DNA from: JAAXHB01 sp965221635
GTDB taxonomy: Bacteria > Actinomycetota > Acidimicrobiia > Acidimicrobiales > Aldehydirespiratoraceae
Reading direction: 5' to 3'
DNA length: 64,000 nt
NCBI GenBank assembly: GCA_965221635.1
Contig: OZ244902.1
Span: 558,001-622,000 of the forward strand
Both the position numbers and the translations under genes were made by a program. The notes under the pieces are model-generated. The model was not told where the DNA came from. It saw only the letters and a list, made by a program, of their open reading frames with translations, and did no database searches. Positions 7,824-16,684 of this stretch are shown here, in pieces. The stretch's first letter is position 1, and every line of letters begins with the position of its first letter.

Positions 7824-8786
7824 TCAGAAGTTGAGCAGGTCGCGTGCGCCGGTGTCGGTGGAGGGATGGCGCAACTTCGACATGGCCCTCGCCTCGATCT
7901 GGCGGATCCGCTCACGGGTGAGGTCGAACCTCCTGCCCACCTCTTCGAGGGTGCGGGGTTCGCCCCGGTCGAGACCGAACCGCAGCGTGAGTATCTGACG
8001 CTCCCGTTCGTCGAGGGCAGACAGCAGCCGGGCGATCTCGCGGGGAAGCATCGTGATGGCGGCCATGTCGAAGGGCGAGTCCATCGACTTGTCCTCCACC
8101 ACGTCCACCAGTTCGGCGTCGCCGTCCTGGCGCAGCGGCTCCGACAGCGAAACCGGCTCGGACTGGAAGCGCAACGCTTCGATCACCTTCGCCTCGGACA
8201 TGTCCACTTCGCGGGCAAGTTCGGCAACGGTGGCCGGTCGGCCGTGCTTGTGGTCGAGGCGAATGCGGGCCTTCTGCAGGCGTGCCAGCGTGTCACCGGC
8301 GTGAACCGGCAGCCGGATGGTGCGCCCGGTGTTGGCTATGCCACGTGTGATGGCTTGACGTATCCACCAGGTGGCATAGGTGGAGAACTTGAAGCCTTTT
8401 CGCCAGTCGAACTTTTCCACTGCGTGGATGAGCCCCAGGTTGCCTTCCTGGATGAGGTCGAGGAGGGGCAGACCCGAGGCTTGGTATTTCTTGGCGATCG
8501 ACACAACCAGGCGCAGATTCGCCTTCACAAACACGCTTTGCGCCTCGGCGCCTTCCTCGCCGATCTTCTTGAGTTTGCGCAACCGGGCCGCGCTGAGGCT
8601 TCCGGGAACCGCTCCCTTGAGCTGGGCACGCGCCTCGATGCCCGCCTCGATCTTCTGGGACAGGACCACTTCGTCGTCCTTGGTGAGCAACTCGTACTGC
8701 CCTATGTCGGACAGGTAGACCCTGACGAGATCCTCATCCTCGCGCTCGGCGCGTTCTCTGACCCTGGATCTCGCGGCCCTGGCCAT
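7824..8786 (-). CDS. RNA polymerase sigma factor, sigma-70 family (RpoD/SigA-like)
   Basis: 320 residues with the full principal-sigma layout. Region 1.2 is DLVRVYLSDIGQYELLTKDD. Region 2 contains LDLIQEGNLGLIHAVEKFDW and KFSTYATWWIRQAITRGIA, the -10 recognition and melting helix. Region 3 follows. Region 4 has LSALDERERQILTLRFGL and TLEEVGRRFDLTRERIRQIE, the -35-binding helix-turn-helix. The long acidic region 1.1 of primary sigma factors is nearly absent, so it may be a group 2 (SigB/HrdB-like) factor rather than the essential one. The ATG is preceded by GGGAGGG. It is transcribed alone on the minus strand. Confidence 0.93.
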   Translation of the reverse strand: MARAARSRVRERAEREDEDLVRVYLSDIGQYELLTKDDEVVLSQKIEAGIEARAQLKGAVPGSLSAARLRKLKKIGEEGAEAQSVFVKANLRLVVSIAKKYQASGLPLLDLIQEGNLGLIHAVEKFDWRKGFKFSTYATWWIRQAITRGIANTGRTIRLPVHAGDTLARLQKARIRLDHKHGRPATVAELAREVDMSEAKVIEALRFQSEPVSLSEPLRQDGDAELVDVVEDKSMDSPFDMAAITMLPREIARLLSALDERERQILTLRFGLDRGEPRTLEEVGRRFDLTRERIRQIEARAMSKLRHPSTDTGARDLLNF

Positions 8787-8954
8787 TTGCCCTCCCGTAC
8801 CTTGCCGGCGACCCGGTGATCAGGTCGACCAATTCGGACATCCGATTGAGCGACGCTCGTCTCCCTGCCGTGAACTGTGACGATAACCACCGAATCCGTT
8901 TCGCCAACCGGACCCGTGGCCTCACCGATCAGGCTGTGTACACCGCCTTGATCG

Positions 8955-9545
8955 TCACCGGTGCGGCTCCGGTTGTGTCACGTCTGTGACAAGCGCGCGA
9001 CTCGCAGCCTCGAAGCGACCCTCCGCCTCATCGAGCAGCGCCCTGAGTTTCCTGCCCGAACCACCCGCGGAAGCCGACGCCGTGATGGCGTGACCGGTGC
9101 GGCGATCGTCGCCGAGGTCGACGCGCAACAGGCGGGCGGCTCGGATCAGCGCGGCGTCACAGTGCGGCGCGCCGCGGCTTTCAATCTCCGCGCACACCGA
9201 CTCGAGCGCGGGCAGCAGCACACCGAGGGTCAGCGCGAACGTCCACCACGGGTCCCGGCGCTCACCGCGTAGTTGTTCGAGCAGATCTCGGGCCGCGGCG
9301 GCGCTGGGCGCGCCCGTTGGCCGGTTTGCCAACAGTTCCGAGTCGGGTTGCAGGGCTTCGAAACGCTCGAAGTGGTCTCCGAGATGCCGACTCACCGTGG
9401 ACAGCCAGGTTCCGGCCTGATTGGCGTTGTCGGTGACCGCGTGGTGGGCCCACCCGCCGGTTAGTTCGAACAGGCGTGCAAGCACCACTCGCAGATCCGC
9501 AACGATGCGAGCCGTCTCGACGAGCGTGAAACCCGCGGCTGTCAT
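8955..9545 (-). CDS. Hypothetical protein
   Basis: 196 residues, mainly alpha-helical by composition (long Ala/Leu/Glu/Arg stretches), with no transmembrane segment or signal peptide. I do not recognise the family. Features are a conserved-looking LFELTGGWAHHAVTDNANQAGTWL (residues about 26-49) and a C-terminal RKLRALLDEAEGRFEAASRAL helix. It stands on the minus strand 133 bp after nadE, facing away from the sigma factor promoter region. It could be cotranscribed with nadE. The reading frame has typical high-GC third-position bias, so it is probably a real gene. Confidence 0.65.
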   Translation of the reverse strand: MTAAGFTLVETARIVADLRVVLARLFELTGGWAHHAVTDNANQAGTWLSTVSRHLGDHFERFEALQPDSELLANRPTGAPSAAAARDLLEQLRGERRDPWWTFALTLGVLLPALESVCAEIESRGAPHCDAALIRAARLLRVDLGDDRRTGHAITASASAGGSGRKLRALLDEAEGRFEAASRALVTDVTQPEPHR

Positions 9546-9678
9546 GGCCTTCCCAGCGGGCCTGCCGCGAACCGACCGATCGGCGGTGCCTGTCCGGCGA
9601 CTGCGGACAGGGAACGGCCTGTGATGATCGGCCTGGCGATGCGCGCCACCGCGGCTTGTGATCGCGGACCGGAGGGCT

Positions 9679-11529
9679 TCACCGGTAGCGGTTCACTATC
9701 GGCATTCGCCGGTCGCGTCCAAAAGCCCTGGCACTGACCCGTGGCCCCAGCGGGGACTGGCGCCGCTTGTATTCCGCAAGGTTCACCAGCCCGCACACTC
9801 GGGCCACTTCGTGATCGGGGGCAATATCCAGCGCCTGAATCTCCTCGACGGAGCGAAGTTGCTCCACGTAGGCCCGAAGGATCGGATCAAGCACGGAGTA
9901 CGGCGGCAGGGACTGGTCGTCGCGCTGATCGGGCGCAAGCTCGGCCGAGGGCGCCTTGGTGAGGATCGACTCGGGAATCACCTCGCTGCGAGCACGCTCG
10001 TTGAGCCAGCGACACATTTCGTACACGCCGAGCTTCCACAGGTCACAAATCACCGCGTAGGCCCCGGCCGTGTCGCCGTACAGCGTGGAGTAGCCCACCG
10101 CCAGTTCGCTCTTGTTTCCGGTTGTGAGCACCAGCCAGCCGTTCTCGTTGGCGAGCGCCATCAACAGCAAGCCCCTGATTCGCGATTGCAGGTTTTGGTC
10201 GGTGAGGCTTCCCACGGCGGGACGGGAGGTTCCACCGGTGGCTTCCAACCCCGAGGCGAGCATGTCGCTCAGCGCGGCGTGGGCCGACTCGATGCCGATG
10301 ATGCGAGCGCCGATCCCCAAATTGGCAGCCACCTTCTCGGCGTCGGCCACCGAGTGATCGCTGGAGAACCGCGACGGCAGCAACACACCGTGAACATGAC
10401 CGGGGCCGAGCGCCTCCGCGGCAACCGCGGCAACCAGCGACGAATCGATCCCGCCGGACATTCCCAGCACCGCGTCGGTGAATCCGGACTTGTACACGTA
10501 GTCGCGGGTGGCGAGCACCAACGCCGCCCACGTCTCGGCTCGGTGATCGAGCCAACCCGGCGACGCCATCGGCGCCTCAAGGCGGGGTGTCGCAGCACCG
10601 GGGCGGGGGTCGGTGACCTCAACGACGATGGGTTGGGCAGGCCGCGTCTGCGCGTCAGGGGCCACGGCCTTCGTCGTGTCGGGGTCGGACACGGCCACGT
10701 CGAGGTCGAACACGGCCACGTCCTCGCTGAACGAGACGCATCGTGCGATCACCTCACCGTTGGAGTTCACCGCGAACGAGCCGCCGTCGAACACCAGGTC
10801 GTCCTGGCCTCCCACCAGGTTGACGTACACCAACGGCACGCCGGTGGTGGCGGCCCGCTCGGCCATCAGCCGTTCACGGTCGGCTTGCTTGCCGGTGCGG
10901 AAAGGAGAGCTGCTCACGTTCACGAACAAGCTCACACCCGCCTCGGCGAGTTCGTCCAGCGGGCCGGGAGCAACCCAGGCGTCCTCGCACACGCTCACAC
11001 CCACCGGAACGCCTGCGATGCGAAACACCTCCGGGCGAGATGCAGAGCCGGGGCGGAACTGGCGCACCTCGTCGAAAACGTCGTAGTTGGGAAGGTGCCG
11101 CTTTCGCACAACGCCGCGAATGCGGCCCTGGGCGCACACCGCCACCGAGTTGTAGGTGTCGTTGAACCAGCCCACGCCGGCCATGTCGGCCACGGGTCGC
11201 CCATGGCTGTGTGCCGGGGACTGCGACGCCTCGGGGAACCCGATCAGCGCTGCGCAGGCGCCGGTGCGGGCGGCCAGGGCCTCGATCCGTTCGCGGCACT
11301 GCGCCCCGAAACCGGGACGCAGCACCAGATCCTCGGGCGGATATCCGCTCAGCGCCAGTTCGGGAAACACCGCCAGGTCGGCGCCGCCCGTGTCGGCCTG
11401 GTCGAGCGCCGTGGCGATCCGGGCGGCGTTGCCGTCGAGGTCGCCCACCACCGTGTTGATCTGGCAGATCGCCAGTCTGAGACTGCGAACCTCAGGCCGA
11501 GGTGATGCCGCCGGGCCGCGCGACTCCAT
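9679..11529 (-). CDS. nadE: Glutamine-hydrolysing NAD+ synthetase
   Basis: 616 residues in two domains. The N-terminal nitrilase-type glutaminase has its Glu-Lys-Cys triad visible as FPEL (E57), KRHLPN (K143) and SVCED (C181). The C-terminal ATP-dependent synthetase has the pyrophosphatase P-loop LGMSGGIDSSL at about residue 360, followed by STLYGDTAGAYAVICDLWKL. It makes NAD+ from nicotinate adenine dinucleotide, using glutamine as nitrogen donor, the usual actinobacterial form. A Pro/Ala stretch in mid-protein (about residues 290-310) is a linker. The ATG at 11529 is the first in-frame start. It sits 83 bp beyond the stop of glnII on the same strand. Confidence 0.95.
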   Translation of the reverse strand: MESRGPAASPRPEVRSLRLAICQINTVVGDLDGNAARIATALDQADTGGADLAVFPELALSGYPPEDLVLRPGFGAQCRERIEALAARTGACAALIGFPEASQSPAHSHGRPVADMAGVGWFNDTYNSVAVCAQGRIRGVVRKRHLPNYDVFDEVRQFRPGSASRPEVFRIAGVPVGVSVCEDAWVAPGPLDELAEAGVSLFVNVSSSPFRTGKQADRERLMAERAATTGVPLVYVNLVGGQDDLVFDGGSFAVNSNGEVIARCVSFSEDVAVFDLDVAVSDPDTTKAVAPDAQTRPAQPIVVEVTDPRPGAATPRLEAPMASPGWLDHRAETWAALVLATRDYVYKSGFTDAVLGMSGGIDSSLVAAVAAEALGPGHVHGVLLPSRFSSDHSVADAEKVAANLGIGARIIGIESAHAALSDMLASGLEATGGTSRPAVGSLTDQNLQSRIRGLLLMALANENGWLVLTTGNKSELAVGYSTLYGDTAGAYAVICDLWKLGVYEMCRWLNERARSEVIPESILTKAPSAELAPDQRDDQSLPPYSVLDPILRAYVEQLRSVEEIQALDIAPDHEVARVCGLVNLAEYKRRQSPLGPRVSARAFGRDRRMPIVNRYR

Positions 11530-11612
11530 GTCGGCAGTATGCCGCCGGGGACGGTCTCAACGCTGCGGACCGGCCCCGGCAGCCATCAGAGGCCTTGCGG
11601 CCCCTGGGTTGG

Positions 11613-12632
11613 TCAGAAACCTACGAGCGCCTCGCAAACGGTGCGGGTTATCAGGGTGGTCACCACGTACGGATCGGCGTTGGCGTTGGGGCGGCGGTCC
11701 TCGATGTACCCCTTGCCCTCACGAGCGACCTGCCAGGGGATCCGCACCGAGGCGCCCCTGTCGGACACGCCGTAGGAGTACTGGTCGTAACGCTGCGTTT
11801 CGTGCTCGCCGGTGAGGCGGAACTCGATCCCGGCGCCGTACCCGGCGAGGTGCTCCTCGGGTTTGCCGACCTCACCAAGGGCTTCACACGCCGCCACGAT
11901 CGGCTCGTAGCTCTCGCGCATTGCGTTGGTGGACATGTTGGTGTGCATGCCGGCGCCGTTCCAGTCGCCAAGCATCGGCTTGGGATCGATGGTCACCACG
12001 ATGTCGTGCTTCTCGGCAATGCGGAAGAGCAGGTAGCGGGCCATCCAAAGATGGTCGGCCACCTCGACGGTGTTGAGCGGGCCGATCTGGAACTCCCACT
12101 GGCCCGGCATCACCTCGGCGTTGGTGCCGGCAATTCCGAGCCCGGCCAGGATGCAGGCGCTGGTGTGTTCCTCGATCAGGTCGCGCCCGAAGATGCGACC
12201 GGCGCCCACTGCGCAGTAATACGGGCCTTGCGGAGCGGGAAAGCCCGCTGCGGGGAAGCCCGCCGGCCACCGGGTGGTGGCGTCGAGGAGGGTGTACTCC
12301 TGTTCAAGGCCGAACAGCGGGGCCTGATCCGCGTACTTCTCGTACACGGCCAGCGCCTCTGCGCGGGTGTTGGTGGGGTGCGGCGAAAGGTCCGAGGTGA
12401 GCAGCGTCTCGCACAGCACCAAGATGTTGTCACCGCCGCGTATCGGGTCTGGGCAGGTGAACACCGGCTTGAGCACCACGTCGGAGTTGGCGCCGGTGGC
12501 CTGATTGGTGCTGGAGCCGTCGTATCCCCAGATGGGTGGCTCCTCGTCGTGGTTCACGATTTTGGTCTTGGAACGCAGTTCGCCGGTGGGTTCGGCGCCG
12601 TCAATCCAGATGTATTCGGCTCGATAGGTCAC
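11613..12632 (-). CDS. glnII: Glutamine synthetase type II (eukaryotic-like)
   Basis: 339 residues, the short GSII form. Family marks are RAEYIWIDG at the N-terminus, IWGYDGSSTNQATG (residues about 29-42), FGLEQEYTLLD, GTNAEVMPGQWEFQIGP (substrate and metal binding) and GDWNGAGMHTNMST. It condenses glutamate and ammonia. The GTG at 12632 is set by AAAGGAG five bases upstream; a longer in-frame reading to 12770 is unsupported. GSII is found in some actinobacteria, such as Streptomyces and Frankia, beside type I enzymes. It diverges from glnA2 across a 363-bp region holding a GlnR-box-like site, so nitrogen control by the neighbouring GlnR is likely. Confidence 0.93.
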   Translation of the reverse strand: MTYRAEYIWIDGAEPTGELRSKTKIVNHDEEPPIWGYDGSSTNQATGANSDVVLKPVFTCPDPIRGGDNILVLCETLLTSDLSPHPTNTRAEALAVYEKYADQAPLFGLEQEYTLLDATTRWPAGFPAAGFPAPQGPYYCAVGAGRIFGRDLIEEHTSACILAGLGIAGTNAEVMPGQWEFQIGPLNTVEVADHLWMARYLLFRIAEKHDIVVTIDPKPMLGDWNGAGMHTNMSTNAMRESYEPIVAACEALGEVGKPEEHLAGYGAGIEFRLTGEHETQRYDQYSYGVSDRGASVRIPWQVAREGKGYIEDRRPNANADPYVVTTLITRTVCEALVGF

Positions 12633-12995
12633 GTGTGCTCCTTTGTTGCGGGTGTTCAGACTTGGTGAAGAATCACTTGTTCGGTGCTCTCGACCGGTTT
12701 GCGAACGACAGCCCCTAACCGAAATCGGCAGACCAAAGGATTGCGCGTCCCGGCTCGGAAATTGCGGCACAAATGTGAAGAAAGTGTTAACAGCCTGGAC
12801 CGACGGCCATGCGAAGGTAACCCCACCGAAACGCCCTCGCCCACCTGTGCGGCTGTAGCGGCCACCTCCGATGCGCGCTTCTGATTGCGCACGGAGGTCG
12901 TGGCGAATCGTGGGCGTTCAGGGCATCATGCGAACACACACTTCAATGCGCCTGTTGCCGGGGCCACCCGGCACACAGTGGGAAGGACGGCAGCG
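12633..12995. promoter_or_regulatory. Divergent glnII / glnA2 regulatory region
   Basis: 363 bp without a gene between two divergently transcribed glutamine synthetases. It holds the GlnR-box-like site at 12817-12832, and GTTAAC palindromic sequence at 12785-12791 that may be a second, weaker half-site. GGAAGGA at 12981-12987 is the ribosome-binding site of glnA2. I see no clear -35/-10 pair for either gene. Confidence 0.55.
12817..12832 (+). promoter_or_regulatory. GlnR-box-like operator
   Basis: GTAAC-N6-GAAAC with exactly six bases between the half-sites. This matches the actinobacterial GlnR motif GTnAC-n6-GAAAC. It lies between glnII and glnA2, and glnR itself is the gene after glnA2. 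The full tandem (four-half-site) box is not present. Confidence 0.5.
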
Positions 12996-14351
12996 ATGAG
13001 CACGGCACCTTCGGTGAGCCCCGGTGAGGATTACGTCCTTCGAACCATCGAGGAGCGCGGAGTTCGCCTTGTGCGCTTGTGGTTCACCGACGTTCTCGGA
13101 CAGCTCAAGTCCGTTGCGATCTCCCCGGCGGAAGTTGATGCCGCGTTCACCGAGGGTGTGCAGTTTGACGGCACCGCCATAGACGGATTCAGCCGCCTGA
13201 ACGAAGCCGATGTGCTGGCCCGCCCCGATGCCTCCACCTTCGAGCTTCTGCCGTGGGCCACCTCCGACGAGCCCACAGCGAGGATGTTCTGCGACATCGA
13301 AACCCTCGACGGTCAGGCCTTCGACGGCGACCCTCGCGGGGTTCTGCGACGCACGCTGGAAGGCGCCCGGCGGCTGGGCTTCACCTTCATGGCCGCGCCC
13401 GAGGTGGAGTTCTTCTACTTCGCATCCGACCAGCCGTCGCAGGGCCGTCCCGAACCCCTCGACCGGGCCTCCTACTTTGATCTCACCACCTTCGACGTGT
13501 ACAGCGACTTGCGACGCCACACGCTGCACATGCTCGAATCGATGGGAATCCCGGTGGAGTACTCGTTTCACGAGGACAGCCCCAGTCAGCACGAGATCGA
13601 CCTGCGCTACACGGAGGCGCTGGGCATGGCCGACAACATCATGACGCTGCGCCTGGTGGTGAAACGCATCGCCATGTCGCACGGGGTGTACGCCACGTTC
13701 ATGCCCAAACCGCTCAACGGGGTTCAGGGATCGGGCATGCACACGCACTTCTCGTTGTTCCGCGGCGACGACAACGCCTTCGCCGACGGCGCCGACCCTT
13801 TGGGGCTGTCCGAAACCGGGCGCAAGTTCATGGCCGGTCTGCTTTGGCACGCCCGGGAAATCACCGCGGTCACCAACCAGTTGGTGAACTCCTACAAGCG
13901 ACTCGGGGAGCAGTCCGAGGCGCCCCAGCACGTGGTGTGGGCCCGCCACCACAGAGGCGCGCTGGTGAGAGTGCCGATACACAAACAGGGCAAGCCGACA
14001 GCGGTGCGGCTCGAATACCGAGCCCTGGATCCGGCTTGCAACCCGTACCTGGCCTACTCGCTGCTGCTGGCGGCCGGGCTGCGCGGCATCGCCGAGGATT
14101 ACGAATTGCCGCCCCAGGCATCGGAGACTTCGTTGGATTCGGCGGGGTCGCCTGGCGGCGCGGTTGAGCCTGCTCGACTGCCTCGCTCGCTGGAGGAGGC
14201 GCTGGACGCCATGAGACACTCCGAACTTGTCTTCGACACCCTGGGCGAGCACATCTTCGAGTGGTTTCTGCGCAACAAACGAGCCGAATGGGACGGTTAC
14301 CAGGCTCAGGTCACCCCTTGGGAGATGGAGAGGTACCTGCCGCGATGGTGA
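12996..14351 (+). CDS. glnA2: Glutamine synthetase type I (GlnA2-like)
   Basis: 451 residues. The N-terminal beta-grasp domain, EERGVRLVRLWFTDVLGQLK, and VQFDGTAIDGF follow the GlnA2 pattern of mycobacteria. The catalytic domain has HEDSPSQHEIDLRY, FMPKPLNGVQGSGMHTHFSL and the C-terminal NKRAEWDGYQAQVTPWE. The NLFDLPPE adenylylation tyrosine motif of GlnA1 is not seen, so it is probably not controlled by GlnE. Some GlnA2-type paralogues act on polyamines or other amines, so glutamine synthesis is likely but not certain. The ATG at 12996 has GGAAGGA eight bases upstream. Its stop overlaps the start of glnR. Confidence 0.88.
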   Translation: MSTAPSVSPGEDYVLRTIEERGVRLVRLWFTDVLGQLKSVAISPAEVDAAFTEGVQFDGTAIDGFSRLNEADVLARPDASTFELLPWATSDEPTARMFCDIETLDGQAFDGDPRGVLRRTLEGARRLGFTFMAAPEVEFFYFASDQPSQGRPEPLDRASYFDLTTFDVYSDLRRHTLHMLESMGIPVEYSFHEDSPSQHEIDLRYTEALGMADNIMTLRLVVKRIAMSHGVYATFMPKPLNGVQGSGMHTHFSLFRGDDNAFADGADPLGLSETGRKFMAGLLWHAREITAVTNQLVNSYKRLGEQSEAPQHVVWARHHRGALVRVPIHKQGKPTAVRLEYRALDPACNPYLAYSLLLAAGLRGIAEDYELPPQASETSLDSAGSPGGAVEPARLPRSLEEALDAMRHSELVFDTLGEHIFEWFLRNKRAEWDGYQAQVTPWEMERYLPRW

Positions 14352-15139
14352 CCGCCGCCCCACGCGAATCCACCGGACGGCATCGGCACACCACTGCGGC
14401 CCCGAGCGCGGCGACCCGCCCCCGGCGGCGGCGGGCCGAGGTGGTGCTGGTTCATCCGCATCCCCCGGCGCCCGAAGTGGCACGCGTTCTTGGCGAATCG
14501 GGATTCCGCATCGAAGCCGCCGACCGACCGGAAACCGGCGGCATCACAGACCAGGGTGAGGCTGTTGTGGTGTGGATGGGCGCCCAGGCGGCGGCCGAGG
14601 CTCGTCCCCTGCCCGACAAGCAGGTGCTCGAAGGTTTGGAGTTCCTTCAGGCGTCCCGTGGCAGTGCCCCGGCGATGCCCGTGCTGGTGCTAGCCGACGA
14701 AGCTCACCTGCCCGAACTTGTGGGCCACAGGCGCCTGTTCGACGATTTCTGTGTTTGGCCTGCTTCGGGCACCGAGGTTCAGATGAGGCTGCGAGCCCTG
14801 ATCGACAGCTCCTCGCGGAGCCCCCGAACCAGTGCCGAAATGCTGCGCCGCGGCAGCTTGACGATGAACCTGGAGACCTACCAGGCCTCGATAGCGGGCC
14901 GTCCGCTGGATCTCACGTTCATGGAGTACAAGCTGCTGAGCTTCCTGGCGGCCAGTCCCGGCAAGGTTTTCACCCGGGAGGCACTTCTGAGTGAAGTGTG
15001 GGGATACGACTACTTCGGCGGGGCTCGCACCGTGGACGTTCACATTCGCCGCCTGCGGGCCAAGCTCGGCGAGGAACACGCCCGAATGATCCAAACGGTG
15101 CGTTCGGTTGGTTACCGATTCGGGCGCTCAGCCGCCTGA
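14345..15139 (+). CDS. glnR: GlnR-like OmpR-family orphan response regulator
   Basis: 264 residues. An N-terminal receiver-like domain (about 30-140) has diverged phospho-acceptor residues. The C-terminal winged helix is very typical of GlnR: LTFMEYKLLSFLAASPGKVF, LLSEVWGYDYFGGARTVDVH and IRRLRAKLGEEHARMIQTVR. GlnR is the global nitrogen regulator of actinobacteria and acts without a partner kinase. The ATG at 14345 or GTG at 14348 overlaps the glnA2 stop, so the genes are translationally coupled. The regulator is thus made with a glutamine synthetase it probably controls, consistent with the GlnR-like box upstream of the operon. Confidence 0.85.
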   Translation: MVTAAPRESTGRHRHTTAAPSAATRPRRRRAEVVLVHPHPPAPEVARVLGESGFRIEAADRPETGGITDQGEAVVVWMGAQAAAEARPLPDKQVLEGLEFLQASRGSAPAMPVLVLADEAHLPELVGHRRLFDDFCVWPASGTEVQMRLRALIDSSSRSPRTSAEMLRRGSLTMNLETYQASIAGRPLDLTFMEYKLLSFLAASPGKVFTREALLSEVWGYDYFGGARTVDVHIRRLRAKLGEEHARMIQTVRSVGYRFGRSAA

Positions 15140-15166
15140 GCCGCAGGCCCGAGCCCCACCCCAGGA

Positions 15167-16420
15167 TCATCCAACATCGGCGTCGTTGCGGGATCGCGAC
15201 TCCGCCGGGGTTCGGCGGACGCCCAGACCGGCGATCGCGGCGAAGGCCACGGTGCCCAAACCCACAATCACCAGCGCGCTGCGGCTGCCGAGCACGTCCA
15301 CCAGCAAGCCCAGTATCGGCCCTCCCACCGCTCGTGAGCCCACGAACACAACTCCGTACACCGCGGAGACCCGTCCCTGAAGGCGCGGATCGGCAGCGGT
15401 TTGGACCGTGGCGTTGGCCAGGCTCAGGAAGCCCCCGCCGCACGCGCCGATCGCGAAGAACACCACCAGCCCAACGCTGAGGTCGCTCACCGCGGCGAGG
15501 GGCACGATCACCATGCCGGTGAGGGCCAGGCTCGCCACCAGGCTTCCCATGCCACCACGCGCCCGCGACGCCGCGATCACAGACCCCACAAGGCTGCCCA
15601 GGCTCATGGCAAGCACCAGATACCCGAAGGTTGCCGACGAGGCCGTCATCTGAGAGTCGATCAAGGCCGGGATCAGCACTTCGAGGTTCCATCCGAACAG
15701 CGCGAAGCTGCAAAGCAACATCAGCGGAACGGTCACCGACGGAGTGCGGCGCAGGTAGGCGAACAGCCGCCCGCCCTCGGCGCGCTCCTCGGCGGTCACG
15801 GTGGTTGTGGTGGGTGTCACCCGCAGCACCAGCGCCGCGGCCACAAGCGACACCGCCGCGTTGCACACAAAGCAGGCCCACACGGTGCCCAAGCCCAGCA
15901 GCAGCGCGGCCAGCGCGCCCCCGGCGATGCGACCGGTGGACATCACCGTGGTGTGCAGCCGGGCCGCGGCGTCGAGTTTGTCCACGCTCACCACGTCTCG
16001 CACGAACGCACGCCGCAGTGGGGTGTCGATGGCCCCCACCACGCCAAGCACCAAGATCGTGGCGAACAGCAACACCAGCGACAGGTCGGTGCCCGCCCGA
16101 ACGGCGATCAGCCCCAGCACACCCGCGGTGAGCGCCTTGGTGATCTGGGTGGCCGCGAGCAGCATGCGCCGGTCGACCCTGTCGGCGAGCGTTCCCGCCA
16201 GCGGCGCCAGCACGATGGAGAACCCCGCCCGGGCCGAGGTGGCCAGTCCCACGGCCAGCGCGCTGGCGGTTATCTCGTACACAAGCCACAACTCAGCGAT
16301 TCGGTGCGTCCACATGCCGGTGCCGTGAAGCAGCTGGGCGCCCGCGTAGTGGCGGAAGTTGCGGTCCCTCAGCGGGTCGGCTATTCGGCGCCTGGCCTTG
16401 GGCGCCCTGCGCTCACCCAC
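15167..16420 (-). CDS. MFS transporter (MFS_3 / EntS-like)
   Basis: 417 residues with about 12 hydrophobic segments of major facilitator type. The loop between helices 2 and 3 carries GTLADRVDRRMLL, the family signature. Also visible are LRRAFVRDVVSVDKLDAAAR after helix 4, a motif of the drug/siderophore-exporter group, and QGRVSAVYGVVFVGSRAVGG in the C-terminal half. It is probably an efflux permease with unknown substrate. It is convergent with glnR, 27 bp apart, and stands alone, upstream and divergent of the accessory operon starting at 16685. Confidence 0.88.
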   Translation of the reverse strand: MGERRAPKARRRIADPLRDRNFRHYAGAQLLHGTGMWTHRIAELWLVYEITASALAVGLATSARAGFSIVLAPLAGTLADRVDRRMLLAATQITKALTAGVLGLIAVRAGTDLSLVLLFATILVLGVVGAIDTPLRRAFVRDVVSVDKLDAAARLHTTVMSTGRIAGGALAALLLGLGTVWACFVCNAAVSLVAAALVLRVTPTTTTVTAEERAEGGRLFAYLRRTPSVTVPLMLLCSFALFGWNLEVLIPALIDSQMTASSATFGYLVLAMSLGSLVGSVIAASRARGGMGSLVASLALTGMVIVPLAAVSDLSVGLVVFFAIGACGGGFLSLANATVQTAADPRLQGRVSAVYGVVFVGSRAVGGPILGLLVDVLGSRSALVIVGLGTVAFAAIAGLGVRRTPAESRSRNDADVG

Positions 16421-16602
16421 CCAAAACCAACCCGTGGGAAGACCACCCGGGGGCTGCCGTCACCGCCGCGCCGGGAACCAACGCCGCGCCGGGAATCAAC
16501 GGCGGCACAAGCTGCGGGCGGCTGGTGTGACGCCCCGGCCGTGAGGCAGCGGGCGACGTACGGATAGCACTGCGGATCGGGTGGAGCGCTGTTCGGCACG
16601 GT

Positions 16603-16630
16603 TTGACATGCGGGCTGGTTGTCAGACAAT
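16603..16630 (+). promoter_or_regulatory. Promoter of the 16.7-32.9 kb operon
   Basis: A perfect -35 TTGACA at 16603-16608, a 16-bp spacer and GACAAT at 16625-16630 as the -10. It lies 55 bp before the first gene of the operon, with TGGAGGA and the start codon following. The -10 overlaps the palindrome at 16619-16629. Confidence 0.65.
16619..16629. promoter_or_regulatory. GntR/FadR-type operator
   Basis: TTGTCAGACAA, a perfect odd palindrome (TTGTC-A-GACAA), followed by another half-site CTGTCAA at 16631-16637. It sits across the -10 element. FCD-domain GntR regulators commonly bind sites of the TNGTNNNACNA type. Such a regulator is the third gene of this operon (19731), so autorepression lifted by a pathway metabolite is the simplest reading. 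Confidence 0.6.
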
Positions 16631-16684
16631 CTGTCAACAGCATCAGGTTACCGTCACAGCAAGACAGGCCGCTCTGGAGGACGG

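Noticed and set aside
9658..11505. A 615-codon plus-strand open frame opposite nadE
   Set aside because: It is the antisense shadow of nadE with no family signature; high-GC DNA commonly leaves such open frames. The same applies to the long antisense frames over glnA2 (12918-14483), ggt (28518-29885), groEL (37086-38987) and tesB (49868-51277).
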